From the NCBI GenBank assembly GCA_003508835.1, contig PUFA01000007.1, positions 13,539,001 to 13,603,000 of the forward strand: a stretch of 64,000 nt of DNA, given 5' to 3'. This DNA comes from Eonycteris spelaea. Taxonomy: Eukaryota > Chordata > Mammalia > Chiroptera > Pteropodidae. This document shows, piece by piece, positions 44,353 through 56,949 of this stretch. The notes below the pieces were generated by a model. That model had not been told where the DNA came from. It saw only the letters and a program-made list of their open reading frames with translations, and did no database searches. Every line of letters begins with the position of its first letter. Position 1 is the first letter of the stretch. The translations under genes and the position numbers were made by a program.

Positions 44353-44654
44353 CTTCTGAGAAAGCTGAGCCGTCTTGATTTTTTTAGGGTGAAGGAATAG
44401 GTTCCGAGGGCCCCTAGTCTTCCAATACCACAGGTTCTCCCAAATAATTAGTTATTTAAATAGGGATTTTACACATTTTCTAGTCGGGTCTCAAAGTTTG
44501 CTATTTCTCACAGTCCCTGGGCACTGAGACCCTCACCCAAGGAGCGCTCCTTGGACAGTTGGTACCGAATCTTCTGGGTTATCATTAGTGGAATGGTATG
44601 GGAGCCCAAATAGAAATGGATGGTGATGGATGCAAAATTGATTATTGTCTCTGC

Positions 44655-44765
44655 TATCGCCCCACCCCTGGAAGTGCCAATTCAGTAGACGCAAGCAGGA
44701 ACTCAGGAATCTGAACTCGTGAAGATGATTCTGATAGTCCATTGGCTTAGAACAAGGCCACAGAG
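44655..44765. mobile_element. MER5A-like fragment
   Basis: Contains 'tcgccccacccctggaagtg', 'ccaattcagtagacgcaagc' and 'gatgattctgatagtcc', comparable to the MER5A middle. Diverged. Confidence 0.45.
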
Positions 44766-44769
44766 TCAG

Positions 44770-45350
44770 TAGGACGATATAGCAGAGAAGGCTGAGTGCC
44801 TGAAGGTGAGGGGGAGGGCGAGTGATAAGGCGAGGCTGCAGCTGCCTTGCTTTCAATCCTTACGCAGCAGCATCTCTGCAATCTGTTTTGTATTTGGGGT
44901 TCCATGATAGTGGAAGAGTTCTTATGCTAAAATACTGTGTAAAAACAACAGCTCCAATGATAAGAAACACTTCTCCACACACAAAATACTGGCTGTGAGA
45001 GGTTGCCTGGAAGCGGCCAACGTTTGCCTGGTCTTCCTTCCTGGCTTGAGAATGAGAAATGAACTTTCTTGAAGACCTTGATGGAAACACTGTTTAGACT
45101 CCCAAGCCAGTTTGATTTAAGAACCAAAGTGAAGTTGGCATTAAGTCATGGCACCATGTACAGCTATTTGTGAGGAAAGATAAGGCAAGAAAAAGAAGAA
45201 TAAGATATAGGTGAAGTGGAATGAATAGAACAAGAGTGAGTTAAGTCAGGCATGAATGGAGTTATGTGAGAATAGTTAAAATATAAAGAGGAGTTTCAAA
45301 AATTCATTTTGGTGCTAGGTAAAATGGGGTGCATAGGTAAAATATTGAGA
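44770..45350. other. Unassigned sequence, no gene supported
   Basis: A purine-rich stretch around 45170-45300 (many aag/gaa units). No named repeat or exon. Confidence 0.4.
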
Positions 45351-45354
45351 TGTC

Positions 45355-45432
45355 TGTGCGTGTGTGTGCACGCGCGCGCACGTGCACACGTGCCTGCTTG
45401 CATCTGTTTACATGCGTATATATATATATGCA
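45355..45432. repeat. Alternating purine-pyrimidine tract (Z-DNA type)
   Basis: 45355-45393 is 39 bp of unbroken pyrimidine-purine alternation, including cgcgcgcg at 45371-45378. A second alternating run, 45409-45432, is mostly TA. Confidence 0.95.
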
Positions 45433-45434
45433 AT

Positions 45435-46815
45435 GAATCGTTCTTTCCAGAAACTGGGCAGTCCTCTGCTACTCCATCACAGAGGTTGTCCCCTACCTCA
45501 GCAGTTCAGTGGTATGTGCCATTGACAGTGCATTTGCTCAGTATGTAGGCACAGATATGATAGCAAAGATACAATCAGAGGGTGCCATGCAAATCTATTA
45601 GGACAGCTGTCAATGTCAGACCTCCCAAACAGAACTCAGAGGCATGATGCTTCTCTCAAGAGGATTTAGAGATCTTCAGAATCTAATCTAAGCCAAAATC
45701 TAAAGATTTTGGAAATGTGACTTTTAATGAGGACTAGGATAAGAGGCAAAATGATATTTATTAACTCTAATTTTTTATTTGACTCTGTCTAAGGTAATTA
45801 ATGATAATATTCTGCTCTATGTAATCCCCTCCCCAACACTAGACAGAAATTCTTGGTCCTGTCAGTCCTAGAGTAATATTCTCATGTGGCTCCTACTAAA
45901 TAGTTGTCTTGTTCTACCCAGGAGGTAATTCACGTCATCAGGAGGGGATGATAGACAGAAACATACATAAACACATATTTGCTTTCAAAAATAAATATAG
46001 GGCTTCTAGTTCAAAGGTGCTGTGTAAAGTAAGCAAGCATCCTCTTTCTTGCAAAGCAAGCAGCCAACTCTTATTAACCTTGTAACCACAGCCTGTGTTG
46101 GTATTAAGACTCAGACCCCTTAGGGCTTGATACTTGGCTTAACGAGATTCTTTGTCTTGGCTTTGATTTGGGAATTAAGGTCCCTGGGCTTCTTTGGTTC
46201 TGTAATGTCTATCTTCTAGTGGGCAATCCAACCAAATGCAGGGTCCCCAGGCTGCTTCATGACCTGGGTCTGGTTTGCTCCACTCCCTTTTCCTCCATGG
46301 AAAAGCAGGACTCCATTCAAATCTTCCATATTTGGGGGCAGGTCTGAGACAGTCATCGGGCCTTGACCTGTAGGGAAGACCAGGAAGATCTCTACACAGA
46401 GCAATGGAAGCAGTGTTGGTCCCAGCTCCCAGTGTTATCTTGATTCTGACCTGAGAACAAGCTGCTTTGCCTCTCTTAAGTCTTCCCTTTCATAAAATCC
46501 AGTCAGCTTTGTCTCATCGTTCTAGTCACTTCCTTCCCTGTGTCTTTATCAGTATCTCGGAGAACTCTGGAATCTTAGAACAAACAGAATCTATGCTGCC
46601 CTTGGAGGTTTGACTTGACAACAAGGCTCTTGCCTGATTCCCACTTGAGAATGTTATGACTTTTAGGAAACTAACGATGTGTCTGTATAAAGGCTCTGGT
46701 GTGTTTGATGTTATTGTGGTTACACGTTTAAAATTCTTATTGAATACTTGAGGTTCTTGCTGTAGAAGCCTCAGTGTCAAATCTGACTTCTAGCATTCTC
46801 ATTTAAAAATCAGGA
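45435..46815. other. Unassigned sequence, no gene supported
   Basis: No named repeat recognised and no exon. Open frames under 85 codons. Confidence 0.4.
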
Positions 46816-46817
46816 CT

Positions 46818-46931
46818 TCTATCTATATATCTTTCTCTGTCTCTGTCTCTCTGTCTCTCTGTCTCTCTATCTCTGTCTCTCATTTATCTATCTATCATCC
46901 ATCATCTATCTACCTATCTATCTATCATCTG

Positions 46932-46975
<44 letters not shown>

Positions 46976-46989
46976 CTTATCATCTCTAT
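46818..46989 (+). repeat. Compound (TCTG)n / (TCTA)n microsatellite
   Basis: About 170 bp: an interrupted CTCTGT part, then ATCT units with CATC interruptions, and a clean run of about eleven TATC units at roughly 46932-46974. Likely length-polymorphic. Confidence 0.97.
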
Positions 46990-47194
46990 TCATCCTTCTA
47001 GTTTGATGCAAGTGCTGTCTTGTTGAAGTTGACCATAGGGTAAAAGAACTCATACATACACCAAAGGAATTTTTTTATGCATGCAACATTTCTAAAAATC
47101 CAGCTTTTTAGGAGATTGGGGTGAGGGTGGGGGAGGAATGTTGTCTTGTTTTTGTTTTTCTTCTGGAAGTTTCAATTAAGTCCCAAGTAAAGAA

Positions 47195-47290
47195 GAGAAC
47201 TGATACTTAGTAAGGACACACTAAGTACCATACACATTGTTAGCTATTTTACATACATAAAAACTCCATGAATACAGTGGCTGGTGAGGA
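47195..47290 (-). repeat. MIR SINE fragment, antisense
   Basis: Contains 'agtaaggacacactaagtac', 'catacacattgttagctatt' and 'ttacatacataaaaactcca'. Confidence 0.6.
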
Positions 47291-49195
47291 TGAAGTGATA
47301 CCTTTCCATCTCCTTTCACCTCCACCATCCTAAAATGACTCTTCTCTGGAATGCCTTAATGGATAAATCCTCAGATCTAAAATGGGCAAGATAAGATGGA
47401 TAAAGGAATGGAGGAGTAACTGGAACTCTTCAGCTAGAAATTTAAGGGCCTATAATTAAAGGTGGTTGGGACTGGACCAGAAAGTGATGTCACTTTTGGG
47501 GCTCCTTTGGAAGTTCACCACCTCTTGACCACACAACCCTTGCCCACTTCCCCACCTCCCTACTTCCCCACCTCCTGTCTTCAGGTTAATCTCAGGCAAA
47601 ATTGTAAAGGAGTCCCACTGCCACTAACCATACCCGGTCTCCCCAAGGCGCACGTGTACCCACGCACACACACCTGCACAGCCTGTAGTGGGTGGAGTTG
47701 CTACTTCAGATGGCTCCTGATTCATCACTCAAGCAAAAGAAAATGTCACCCAGCCATTCCTTCAGGGCCCTCCTCTCAGATATGGAGCTGATAGACTAAT
47801 TGGGGCTAATGTGATAATGGGCAATAATGACATATACTGTTTTTTATCAAACATTTGCATTTTAACAGGGCCCTTGGGAAATACATGGTTGAAGAGAGGG
47901 AATAGTGGGAATATTTAGTAAAGAGAAGGAGGCAGAGGGGCTTTTTAGAGCCTCCCTAAATTGTACTCCCAAACCTTCAAAACCTTCCAGACCTACCTGA
48001 GTTCCCAGACCCTCCCAGGTCCACCCCTGCCCTCCCACTAAGTTTTCCCCACCTTCAGAAACCTCTGCATTTATGTTGCATAAACTAGGAAAACAAGCAA
48101 GAAAGGAATGTCACTACTGCTCACTCACCTTGATAATACAACCACTTATTTTTTGTTCGATTCAGGCTTTGCCCATATACAGACTTCTTTTTTTACACAA
48201 GGAACGTCTTGGTTTTGATCGCAAAATCTTTGTCCTTTGCCAAAACTCAATTTCCCTTTCCTCTCCCACAGAAGGGAGGCCTGATGAGTTAAAGTAATCT
48301 GCTTAGATGCTTAGCTCATAGCCAGCCAGTGTCCAGGAAGACCTGAGAAAAAGTTAATGGTTAGGGGAGGGTGTTTTTCCTTGCCAGGAGCAGTCTTTCA
48401 CCTGAGCAAGTGGAAGTACATTGGTGACCCTGTGAAGCAGGCCCTTAGCCCAGGGAAATGGAGGTTGCAAGAGCATTTGAAATCCATAGAGCTTCCCCGG
48501 GATTCCACCTTCTTCCTGCCAAACTGTGTTGTTTTATTTCCAGTTTCAGCATCTTGGTCTTTCTCTCTGTAGCTCTGACAGGAGTGTCGATAAATAGTAA
48601 AAGAGACCACATAAATGTTAAGGGGAAGTAAAGAACCTGGATAATCCGCCAACAGGATAGTCAGCCTTGACACTGTTGAGAGTTTACTGTTCCACCTAAC
48701 AACTCAGAGGGGACTTCAGTCCTGGGACCTTCCCTTCAAACTTTCTCCCAAGGCTAGAGGAGAATGGCTTTTCAAAGTCCATTGAAATTGCCAAGGGTAG
48801 CTGTCAAAAAAGCAATCATGCTGCCTAAAGAGAGAACCTATGTTGTGGGCCACCTGGCTGAGAGCCCCACTAGAAGCTGGTGCTCGCATGGCCGGGGCAA
48901 AGATCTTAATGCCAAAGCAGAGTGGACTAAATATAGATTAGTACTTGAGACAGATGCCACTCCTCTATACCATCATTTCCTTCAGATTTGAATTTCTGCT
49001 CACTTTGTTTCTACATTCTCCCTTCCTGATGGTGCCTCTGGGGAGCACGTATGATGTTTTTCACCTGAAACAGCCTCTAAGCCGAAAAGAGCAGTCACCA
49101 CCAGATCAGTTCCTCATCCATTAACAGGTTGTCTCTCTGTTCCTGAGGCGCAGGCATAACCTGGTTAGACCTGTTTTGTTTGAACACTAACGTGT
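47291..49195. other. Unique sequence, no gene supported
   Basis: No repeat family recognised over 1.9 kb. Open frames of 70-110 codons lack motifs. Pyrimidine-rich at 47990-48060. Confidence 0.4.
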
Positions 49196-49199
49196 GAGT

Positions 49200-49530
49200 T
49201 GGCCAAATGCAAATGAGCCAATGTTTGTAATCCTTTATTTTATTTTTTTAAAGGGCCGGGCAGCCAATCAGAAGAGGGGGAAGTGACTTAGGGAATTCCC
49301 GGTTGGTGGCTTATTGCTTAACATCCTACAAAATGATTTAAAATTATTGTCATATGTATTTATCTTCACTCTGATGAGGGCTCAGACGTGATAACACCCC
49401 TGGTTCCCCATCCTTGTAGGAGCTGGCGTGAGGGCTGCTGCTGCCTCTCTCTCCTCCATTAGCCACAGCTATTGGATTTCCCACCCAGAATCGTTAGGTA
49501 AATGAGGTAAGTCCTTATTTTTAAACCTTC
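49200..49530. promoter_or_regulatory. Candidate regulatory or conserved non-coding element
   Basis: Repeat-free stretch with an octamer ATGCAAAT (49207-49214) and two CCAAT sequences (49218-49222 and 49264-49268), followed by AT-rich then balanced sequence with no reading frame. Inference only. Confidence 0.25.
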
Positions 49531-52500
49531 TTCTGAATCTGGAATTCAATCACCTGAGTGGAAAGAGAAGCCTGCCTTGAATCAGACAGATGAAACTAAA
49601 GCAGACTCTTGGAGGCAACAGGCAGGAAGTAAGCTCACTTCACTTGTGCTTACCTCACTGGGTCTTATTAGAATTGTATTTTGGGGGGCAGCTTGGCTAC
49701 TTTGGATGTCATCTGTGAATTCCCTGCATTGGATCTGAACTTCCAGTCACTGTGAATTTAAAAGCCCCTGGTTTCTTTCCCTCTGTTTGTGTGACAAAGC
49801 CACCCTGGGTTGAATTCTGAACCGAAGAGGCAGCTAGGGATAGGTGACCCTGATAGAGCTCGGTGAAGGAACTGGTTGGCTCAATAGCTGTTGGGGCTCA
49901 GAGCACATGTTCTCCCTTTTTAGAGATATTTTTGTTGGTTATTTTTACTGATTCAGTTGAAGGGAAAGGCAGATTCATTTTTAGCATATTCCAGTGTCAG
50001 AAAATGACTAAAAACAGGCTAGGGTATGCATCCACACTGGAAAAAAATGGTCAGGCAGACAGGTAGGCAAGGGCATTGGGGAAAGCTGCACACCTAAAAA
50101 TGACTCTGTCCAATTTTGGTGAAGAGTTTTGCCATATCGCAAAGTGACAAGCTAACTCTTTGTTCCATAATGGGGGACCATGACCACACAGACAGACATG
50201 AGTCAGCAGCACCAAGTTTCTTCTAAAACAGGTACTATGTTGATTTTGTTTGGATATTATGGAGAAGTGTTGGCCTCAGGGTGGATGGAACTTGGAACAC
50301 TGGGGATTTAATCTTCTTGTTGGTAAATAAAAACACTGAGTCGGGAAAGTGACATTTTTACCATCCGTCTTTGCTGAGATTTAGTATACTTTCAGTATCA
50401 TGGGAGTGTGTGTCTTTTAAGATGAGCATAAGATTCTGTGAGTCTAAGTGCACACAGGTGTCTCTGTTGGTTATTTCCACTGACCCTAGTAGCAGAATGA
50501 AAATGAGTGATTGTTTGGATTCTGTGAGCATTCTGATGGAAGGTCTAAGTCAGTTGATTCTGCAGGCATGGATATGAAGTTGTGTTCAGATAGAGCCTTT
50601 CGATGTATAAAAAGGTAGTGGGGGATCATGACTGGTCATGTGCTAATTCCACTGAGGGCAAGGGAAAAGTCAATTTCCAATAACAAAGACAAAGTCATGT
50701 TATTAGGATGACCTTCATGGAGAAGCAATGCTATCAGAAAAGGTTCTTAAGAGATTTTAAGAATGACTTTAATAGTTGCATTTGGTTTGCAGAAGGCTCC
50801 ACTCATCCTCTTTTGGAGACTTAGAATTCTGTGTCTATGAAATAGCTCATCAATTCCATCTTCTTTTAACCTGAACTTGTGTAGAATCATGTCACTTCCA
50901 CACCAACTGCTAATGGCTCGTATGGATAGATTTTAAAAACAATGATGAAACATGAAATGAAGGTCATTTGGAAGTTTGTAATCACATTTGAAAAATAATA
51001 AATATGATGGAGGCACTCCTCCTCCATGTTTCCAAAGTATTTTAAGAGGCATTTTAAAAGAAAGTAACTTTGAGGGAACAACTGTGCTGTAAGTTCTCTT
51101 AAGTTACTGTTCAAAATGGCGACATCAGTCAAAACCTCTTTAGGGTGATTGTGGATAGGGTGATATATTTGATCCAAATCTCAAATCCAAGTATACTTTT
51201 TCTTTTGTGTTAAAACCATCTATTTGTTAAATTCAAACAATCCCTGTTCACCCCATTTTTTAGTATATTGTGAGCTCCCAAATATGGAAATAACTTGGGC
51301 CTTTGTGGACCTCTACATTAACACTTAGGATTCCATGTTTATGCTCCCACTAATTCACTCAGTTTCTTAGATCCTCTTTCGATATCTTTTTGAATCCTTG
51401 AGAGGCTGAGACAAAATGAAAACTGAGAGAATAAATATTTACTCAAATGCATTCAATTAGCAAATTGGAAACTAGAAGGGACTCGTATCAGGTATCAGTC
51501 AGAATTGGGAGAGCTTTAGGCCAAATTTCACCTTGATGAAGTAGAACTGAGCATTTTAGAATCTTGTGATGTTCTATTTCCTCCTCATCCTCACCCCCTG
51601 TCTCCAAATTATGGAATTTTAACCGTTGGTGGTGTTTTTTAACCACTTTGCTTTTCTGAAAGCACAGTGTAAGAACCCTGTTCAATGTTAAAGCATCAAA
51701 CACATAGAGGTTTATACAAATCATTACAAAGTTATTCAGTCTTTTCCCCTTCCTCCAGATGGAGTCTTTCCTAAGTCCTTTAAAGAAGATGTGATTTTCA
51801 AAAACCTCTGGAAAATAAGGTGGAATAAATACCAAGAATGCCACGATAGAACCTGATAGAACTTGAGAAGCACTGCTAGTTTTAAGGAACCAAATATAAA
51901 GTTTGAACCTGATTTGAGACCTTTTTGCTGCATTTCAGCTCATTTCTTTTGTAAATTTCTTTTGCTTTCTGGTAGAACTTAAGCGACAGTCCTTACTGTT
52001 GTGGGTGGGGCCCTGGTCAAGAGGCATTGACTCCACTGCAGGCTTGGTGTTTAGAGATCACACTCTCTCACCTTGGCTTTGTTACTGGGTAACTGATGGA
52101 GTGCGGTGGCTTTCAACTCGGGTAAGCTGAATCTGCAGTGGAGATTGTCGTCGGAAGACAGAGGCAGGAAGGCAGCCATGTCACGGTCCTCTCAAATGCG
52201 TTGCGGAAGAACTGGAGAGATGGGAAAGATAAACTCTATCTCATGTTTTCTGTTTAATTCTTAATAACAAGATTTTAATAATTTGATTTGTCCTGAGGGG
52301 CAGGCAATCATTCCCTTATTAGAAATATGGGACTATTATGTTTATTTAAATTGACCAACTTTTAAAGGGCCGAATGTTAAGCTATGCAGAAATCAGGGCA
52401 GTGGGAAGAATGGCACCAATATTAGAATGAAACATATGTTTAAGCTGAATGGCATTGATGTCAGGACCTGAGACATGCTGCAGTAGATACTTCCATGGAT

Positions 52501-52600
52501 CCTCAGAGTTTTGGATAAAAAGTTTATTGGACTTCGGCGGGGGGTGGTGGTGAAGATATTTCTCTAAGAATGTCAGATTCACCTTTTGAGCACAGTGCGC
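49531..52600. other. Long unique stretch, no gene supported
   Basis: About 3 kb with no recognised repeat. The phrase 'gttggttatttttactgatt' (49936 on) and 'gttggttatttccactgacc' (50467 on) recurs, hinting at weak internal repetition. The minus frame at 51488-51844 (118 codons) has no recognised motif. Confidence 0.4.
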
Positions 52601-52604
52601 AGGA

Positions 52605-52785
52605 CAGTGCCTGGCAACTGGCAGTCAGGAGACCTGGTTTTCTACCTCTGGCAATGCTATGTGCCCGAAGCAACATGCTGCCCCTCTCTGGGCTTTAGTT
52701 TCCTCATCTGGACAAAGGAGTTTGAGCCCAATCATCTTTATGATCCATTTCAACACTCGGATTCTGATGACCAGAGAGAACCAGC
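52605..52785 (+). repeat. MIR3-like SINE
   Basis: Contains 'caggagacctggttttctac', 'gctgcccctctctgggcttt', 'agtttcctcatctggacaaa' and 'atctttatgatccatttcaa', ending with 'ctcggattctgatgacc'. Confidence 0.78.
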
Positions 52786-52789
52786 TATG

Positions 52790-54495
52790 CCTAGAGATTA
52801 CCAGGTTTAACTCAAGTCCGAAAACTGGGAATGGGGTGGGAGATGCTCTCCTAAAAATGAGAAAGGAAAGAAAATCCATAGGGGCCTTTAAATGGCTTCC
52901 TTGGCGTCTTCAGAATTTTGGCTATGGGATAGGATGGCTGGTGGAAGTTCTAAGAACGAATAGCTGGGGCCTTTTCTGGAGGTGTTACAGTCTCCTCCTG
53001 TGACAACATCCCGTCTTTATCAATTTGCCTCCTATGTCCAAAGTTGGTGGGAGTATAGAAGCAGGTGAAGCTGACTGTTTTGTGACCACAGGGAACAGTC
53101 GCTGTACACGAGTAGGCACTGTGACGACGTCATCTATAAAACACCAGAGCAGCCTGCTGAAAAGTGAACATTCAGGTACCTGTGGAGTTGACTCAGTTTG
53201 TGTAGTGCTGATCAGCTCGCTTGACTGATTGTCCATGAATTATTGGGTAGATTTGGAGGACTGGGACTCCTTCTCCTAGAGGAAGACCCTAGGGGAAATG
53301 GAAGGGTAGCATGGCGGAGTCACTGGGCAGCCAACCTGAAGACCAGTTTCCCCAGAGGGCCTCAGCCTGTATCTAGGGCAACCAGCACTTACAACAGGGT
53401 CAAGCAGGGTGGCCTATTTAAAGAGGCTCCAGAGTTTTAATTGGCCTTGTTTTAAAAGAGACACCCTGTAAAAATACCCTTTTAAAAACTGATTTCACTA
53501 GCATCTAACCACACTCTGTCTTCAGTTTGTTTTATGGCTGGGTCCCTTGTTCTGGTTCATTGGATTTACATTCTCTCCCCCCACCCCCCGCAATCTTCCT
53601 CCACACCCTGGCCCCCAGAGCCTTCTTGGACCCTTCTTTTTTCAGAAACATCTTAATGGTTATTAAAGTTATCTGCTTGTTTATTTAAAATATAGACAGC
53701 ATAGGTACATTCAAAACATACTTTCTGATGAAAACAAAAGCGAAAATTAAAAGGAGTCCAAAAGCTTGTTATAATATTTTGATTATTAGACTAATAGACC
53801 ACCTCATTAACACCAGTATTTAAACATAACTAGTTGTTTTTACCTTTGTATGACATTGTCTAGATGCACACTTTCTTTGATGTTGTAACTGTGATAAACT
53901 TAAAATTTTGTATTCTGCCATTTCCCCCTCACTCTATATCACAGATACAAAATAACCAATCTTGAGAGTTGGCCCTCATTTGCCCAATTATGGATCTGAG
54001 AAATTTCAGTCACCCTGCTAACCCTTGCTTAGTCTAATGTAAACTTCTTCCAAAAGCCTAAGTGGTCTCTTGGAACATAAAGAAGGTCTTCTATTTTTTG
54101 TATATGACAATGGAGCTTGAGAATATGGATGTCTTGTAGAGATTATTTTGGAATCCCTCTTAGGAACCTTTAAAAAAAATACCCTCAGTAAGGCTAATGA
54201 TATATTCTGGTGGTTAAAGTAAATAGGGGTCTGAAAGGTGAGGCTGTTTTCCAGCCCTATCTTTATGGTGACTACTGACAAGACATATTTTGTCTTTGTA
54301 GTGGGCTTTAGATTTGGCCTAAATCACCCCTGTCTCAGTTATGTTCACTTATAAAATTAAAGAGCACATAGGCCACCTTTCGCCCACTGTAACGCCATTG
54401 GCCACAAGTCTTGAGTTGAGGAACGCAGATGAAGAGCAGACTTTGCTTGTGTGTCTGAATGGGCAGTAGACTGTGAACTTTGGTTGCCTGGGAGC
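52790..54495. other. Unique sequence, no gene supported
   Basis: AT-rich after 53650. No repeat or exon recognised. Confidence 0.4.
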
Positions 54496-54497
54496 AG

Positions 54498-54732
54498 CTG
54501 GAATGTGGTACAAAGAACATTGGGTTTAGAGTCAGAATACCTGGGTTCAAGTTTGACTCTGCTGAGGGTGGCTTAGTGACTTCGACTGAGTTATGTAAGC
54601 TCTAGAACCTAAGTTTTCTCACCTGGAAAATGGGGTTAATGACATCTGCATAAGACTGTTGTAAGGATTAAATTAGACAAAGAATCTGAAAGCACCAAGG
54701 CAAATGCTTGTGAGCAAATAGTAATTTATGGA
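54498..54732 (+). repeat. MIR SINE, near full length
   Basis: Contains 'gggtttagagtcagaatacc', 'tgggttcaagtttgactctg', 'agttttctcacctggaaaat', 'agactgttgtaaggattaaa' and 'aggcaaatgcttgtgag'. Confidence 0.9.
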
Positions 54733-54734
54733 GT

Positions 54735-55435
54735 GGAAGTTGAGGCTAGATCCTTGACGTGGATGTTTTCAGTGGATTCCTGTTGAGTTGAAGTGGATGA
54801 ATAATTCTGGGATTGTGTTTTTTGAAATGATCAACTTTGGTTCTGCACTGTGACCTCGGGAAAGAAATGCAATGAGGTTTTCACTGCAGATGGTGGACAG
54901 CAAGGAGAGGAATGAATCATGGTAGTGGGGAACCTCCAAATTGAGCCTTGTCTTGAGTTGGCAGCAAACTGCAATTTGTAGAAGTTCTGGGGAAGACGTG
55001 GGGTGGGGGGCACACAGCACATTCCTATCCCTGTGTCTTGATGCTTGGCATGTAGGAGCCTCTGGAAGAAACTGATCCTTCTCCAGGCAGTTCACACAAC
55101 AAACTTCAATTTCATATACCATTGCCCACCCTTAAAATTTTTTGAGAGTGTCTCCAGATATCTACTGACCACTGCAGCTAAAGCATTATTACCCTGGCAT
55201 TCTAGAGGGTTTGAAAAAAAATTCCTACTACATATTATGCCGAGACACTATGGGGTATGCCTCCTGTAATTTGTTCAAATGAGAATTCTGGCCACATGGA
55301 AGTGGTTTGTAAAAACTGTTTGAAAATGAACAAGCAACTTGTGCTGTTAATAAAACAGCAAGTATTCCTAACCTGGGATTTGGCAGAGGGATGAGGGGGT
55401 GGTCTCTTGGTGTTCACAGAGAGAATTTAGGGAAT
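54735..55435. other. Unassigned sequence, no gene supported
   Basis: No named repeat or exon; open frames up to 117 codons without motif. Confidence 0.4.
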
Positions 55436-55439
55436 TTGT

Positions 55440-55910
55440 GAACTTGGATGTGAAAAAATTACATTTTTGATTTGAGTAATCTAACTAAAATTTAACATTT
55501 TCTTTTAATACGAGCGTAGGCAAAACACCACAATTGCATTAGCTGTAACTGTGACTGTCACCAAGAGAAATTACAGACATTTTCATGTCACATTACACTC
55601 ATTGCAGATTGTCTTAACGCATTGACATTCATTACTACTTATATATCATGGAGGTTATTAGACCTGCACTAGATCCTCTTATTTAATGTGTTAATAATTG
55701 TTATGTGTTAATAAATATTATTATGACATCACACATTTATTTAAACAAGTATTTTGATCAGTGTGCTTCAATTGGAACTTCCTTTCTAATTTTATCTATT
55801 TTATTTTGTCATTTAAAAACATTTTTGAGAAGGGGTCCATGGGCCTTATCAGACTGCAAAATGGGTCCATGTTATAAATAGAAGGTGGAGACCCCTAATT
55901 TAGAGCGTTC
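55440..55910 (+). mobile_element. hAT-Charlie-type nonautonomous element
   Basis: AT-rich body with 'ttatatatcatggaggttat', 'ttatgtgttaataaatatta' and 'ttttgtcatttaaaaacatt', ending in the characteristic 'gaaggggtccatgggcctta' then 'tcagactgcaaaatgggtcc' and 'ggtggagacccctaattt'. The 3' end is convincing; the left boundary is uncertain. Confidence 0.65.
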
Positions 55911-56044
55911 TCTCACACAGAGCTGGTGAAATGACTTCTGAACAGCCTCAGCTGATAGACGGTCTCTGTCAGGAGTATATATTTTTCCCACACATTGTTC
56001 CTACCTATGGTTGGCTTTAGAGTTGCAGTGGCACCTTGGCATAA

Positions 56045-56200
56045 AGAAGATAATGGCAATAATATTAACAATGGTAACAACAGCTAACATTTATTGAGTA
56101 TCTACTGTAAGCCAGGTACCTTTACAGGCATGTACAATGTCATATTTTATTTAATTCTCCCAACTACTTCAGATGGTCATTAATGGGGCAAAGACAGAAA
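56045..56200 (-). repeat. MIR SINE, antisense
   Basis: Contains 'ctaacatttattgagtatct', 'actgtaagccaggtaccttt', 'tatttaattctcccaactac' and 'ttaatggggcaaagac'. Confidence 0.85.
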
Positions 56201-56204
56201 AGGT

Positions 56205-56880
56205 TCCCCTCCCTTCCCCTGTGGTGATAGAGCGTTGGTGCAGGTGAAGGCAAAGGTTGGGACCGACCCCCCCGGACAGGGCTGGTGTCATGGATATGCA
56301 ACCTGTGTAGTCACACAGGGCCCGTACTAAGAAAGGCCCTGTGCTCGGTTTCATTCTCCATGGTTACTGCCTTGAAATTCTTAATACATTTTGAACAAGG
56401 AAGGGGTCCTGCATTTTTCTTTTGCACTGAGCCCTGCCAATTATTTAGCTGGATGTGGTGAAATTGTTTGAACACGTGATGACTCCCGATGTCGGGGTGC
56501 TGCTGTGGAGAGCTCCTGCTCATTCTTTTCTTGCTCGTTTAGCTGACCTTTGGTGGAAAGCTGAGCCTGTCACGCAGGGATGCTGTCATTTTTGAGTTGG
56601 TGAGTTTTATCATTTTGTTTGAGCACCAAAGATTTCCTCTGAAGCAACTAGAGGAATGACCGAATAATCAGCTGGAAGGAATTTGATTCCTTGGAAAACT
56701 GTTCTGGTACAAAGTTGCTTGCCTTGCTGATGGGTTTTCTTCATAAACTAGTGAGCTAGAGAAGCAAAGCAAAATATATCCTGGAAGGGAAAATGGGGCC
56801 CAGTGTGCCGAGTCTATCATTCTTGTAGGAAGGCATTAAAAAGAAATTGGCTCTCTTGCCTGCTATCATTTAATGATCTC
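56205..56880. other. Unassigned sequence, no gene supported
   Basis: Contains a C-run at 56268-56274. No named repeat or exon. Confidence 0.4.
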
Positions 56881-56883
56881 TGT

Positions 56884-56945
56884 ACAAAAACAAACAAACA
56901 AACAAAAAACCCCCAAAACCAAAAAACCAAAAAACCAAAACCCTA
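56884..56945 (+). repeat. A-rich / (CAAA)n tract
   Basis: Runs of caaa and aacc units ending in caaaaccc. Possibly the tail of an unrecognised retroposon. Confidence 0.85.
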
Positions 56946-56949
56946 ATTC

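Noticed and set aside
51488..51844. 118-codon minus-strand open frame
   Set aside because: Looked briefly like a basic/acidic protein segment, but no family was recognised and the length is within chance.
51868..51945. Possible splice acceptor (pyrimidine tract then ag at about 51940)
   Set aside because: Such sites are very common by chance; no donor, open exon or homology supports it.
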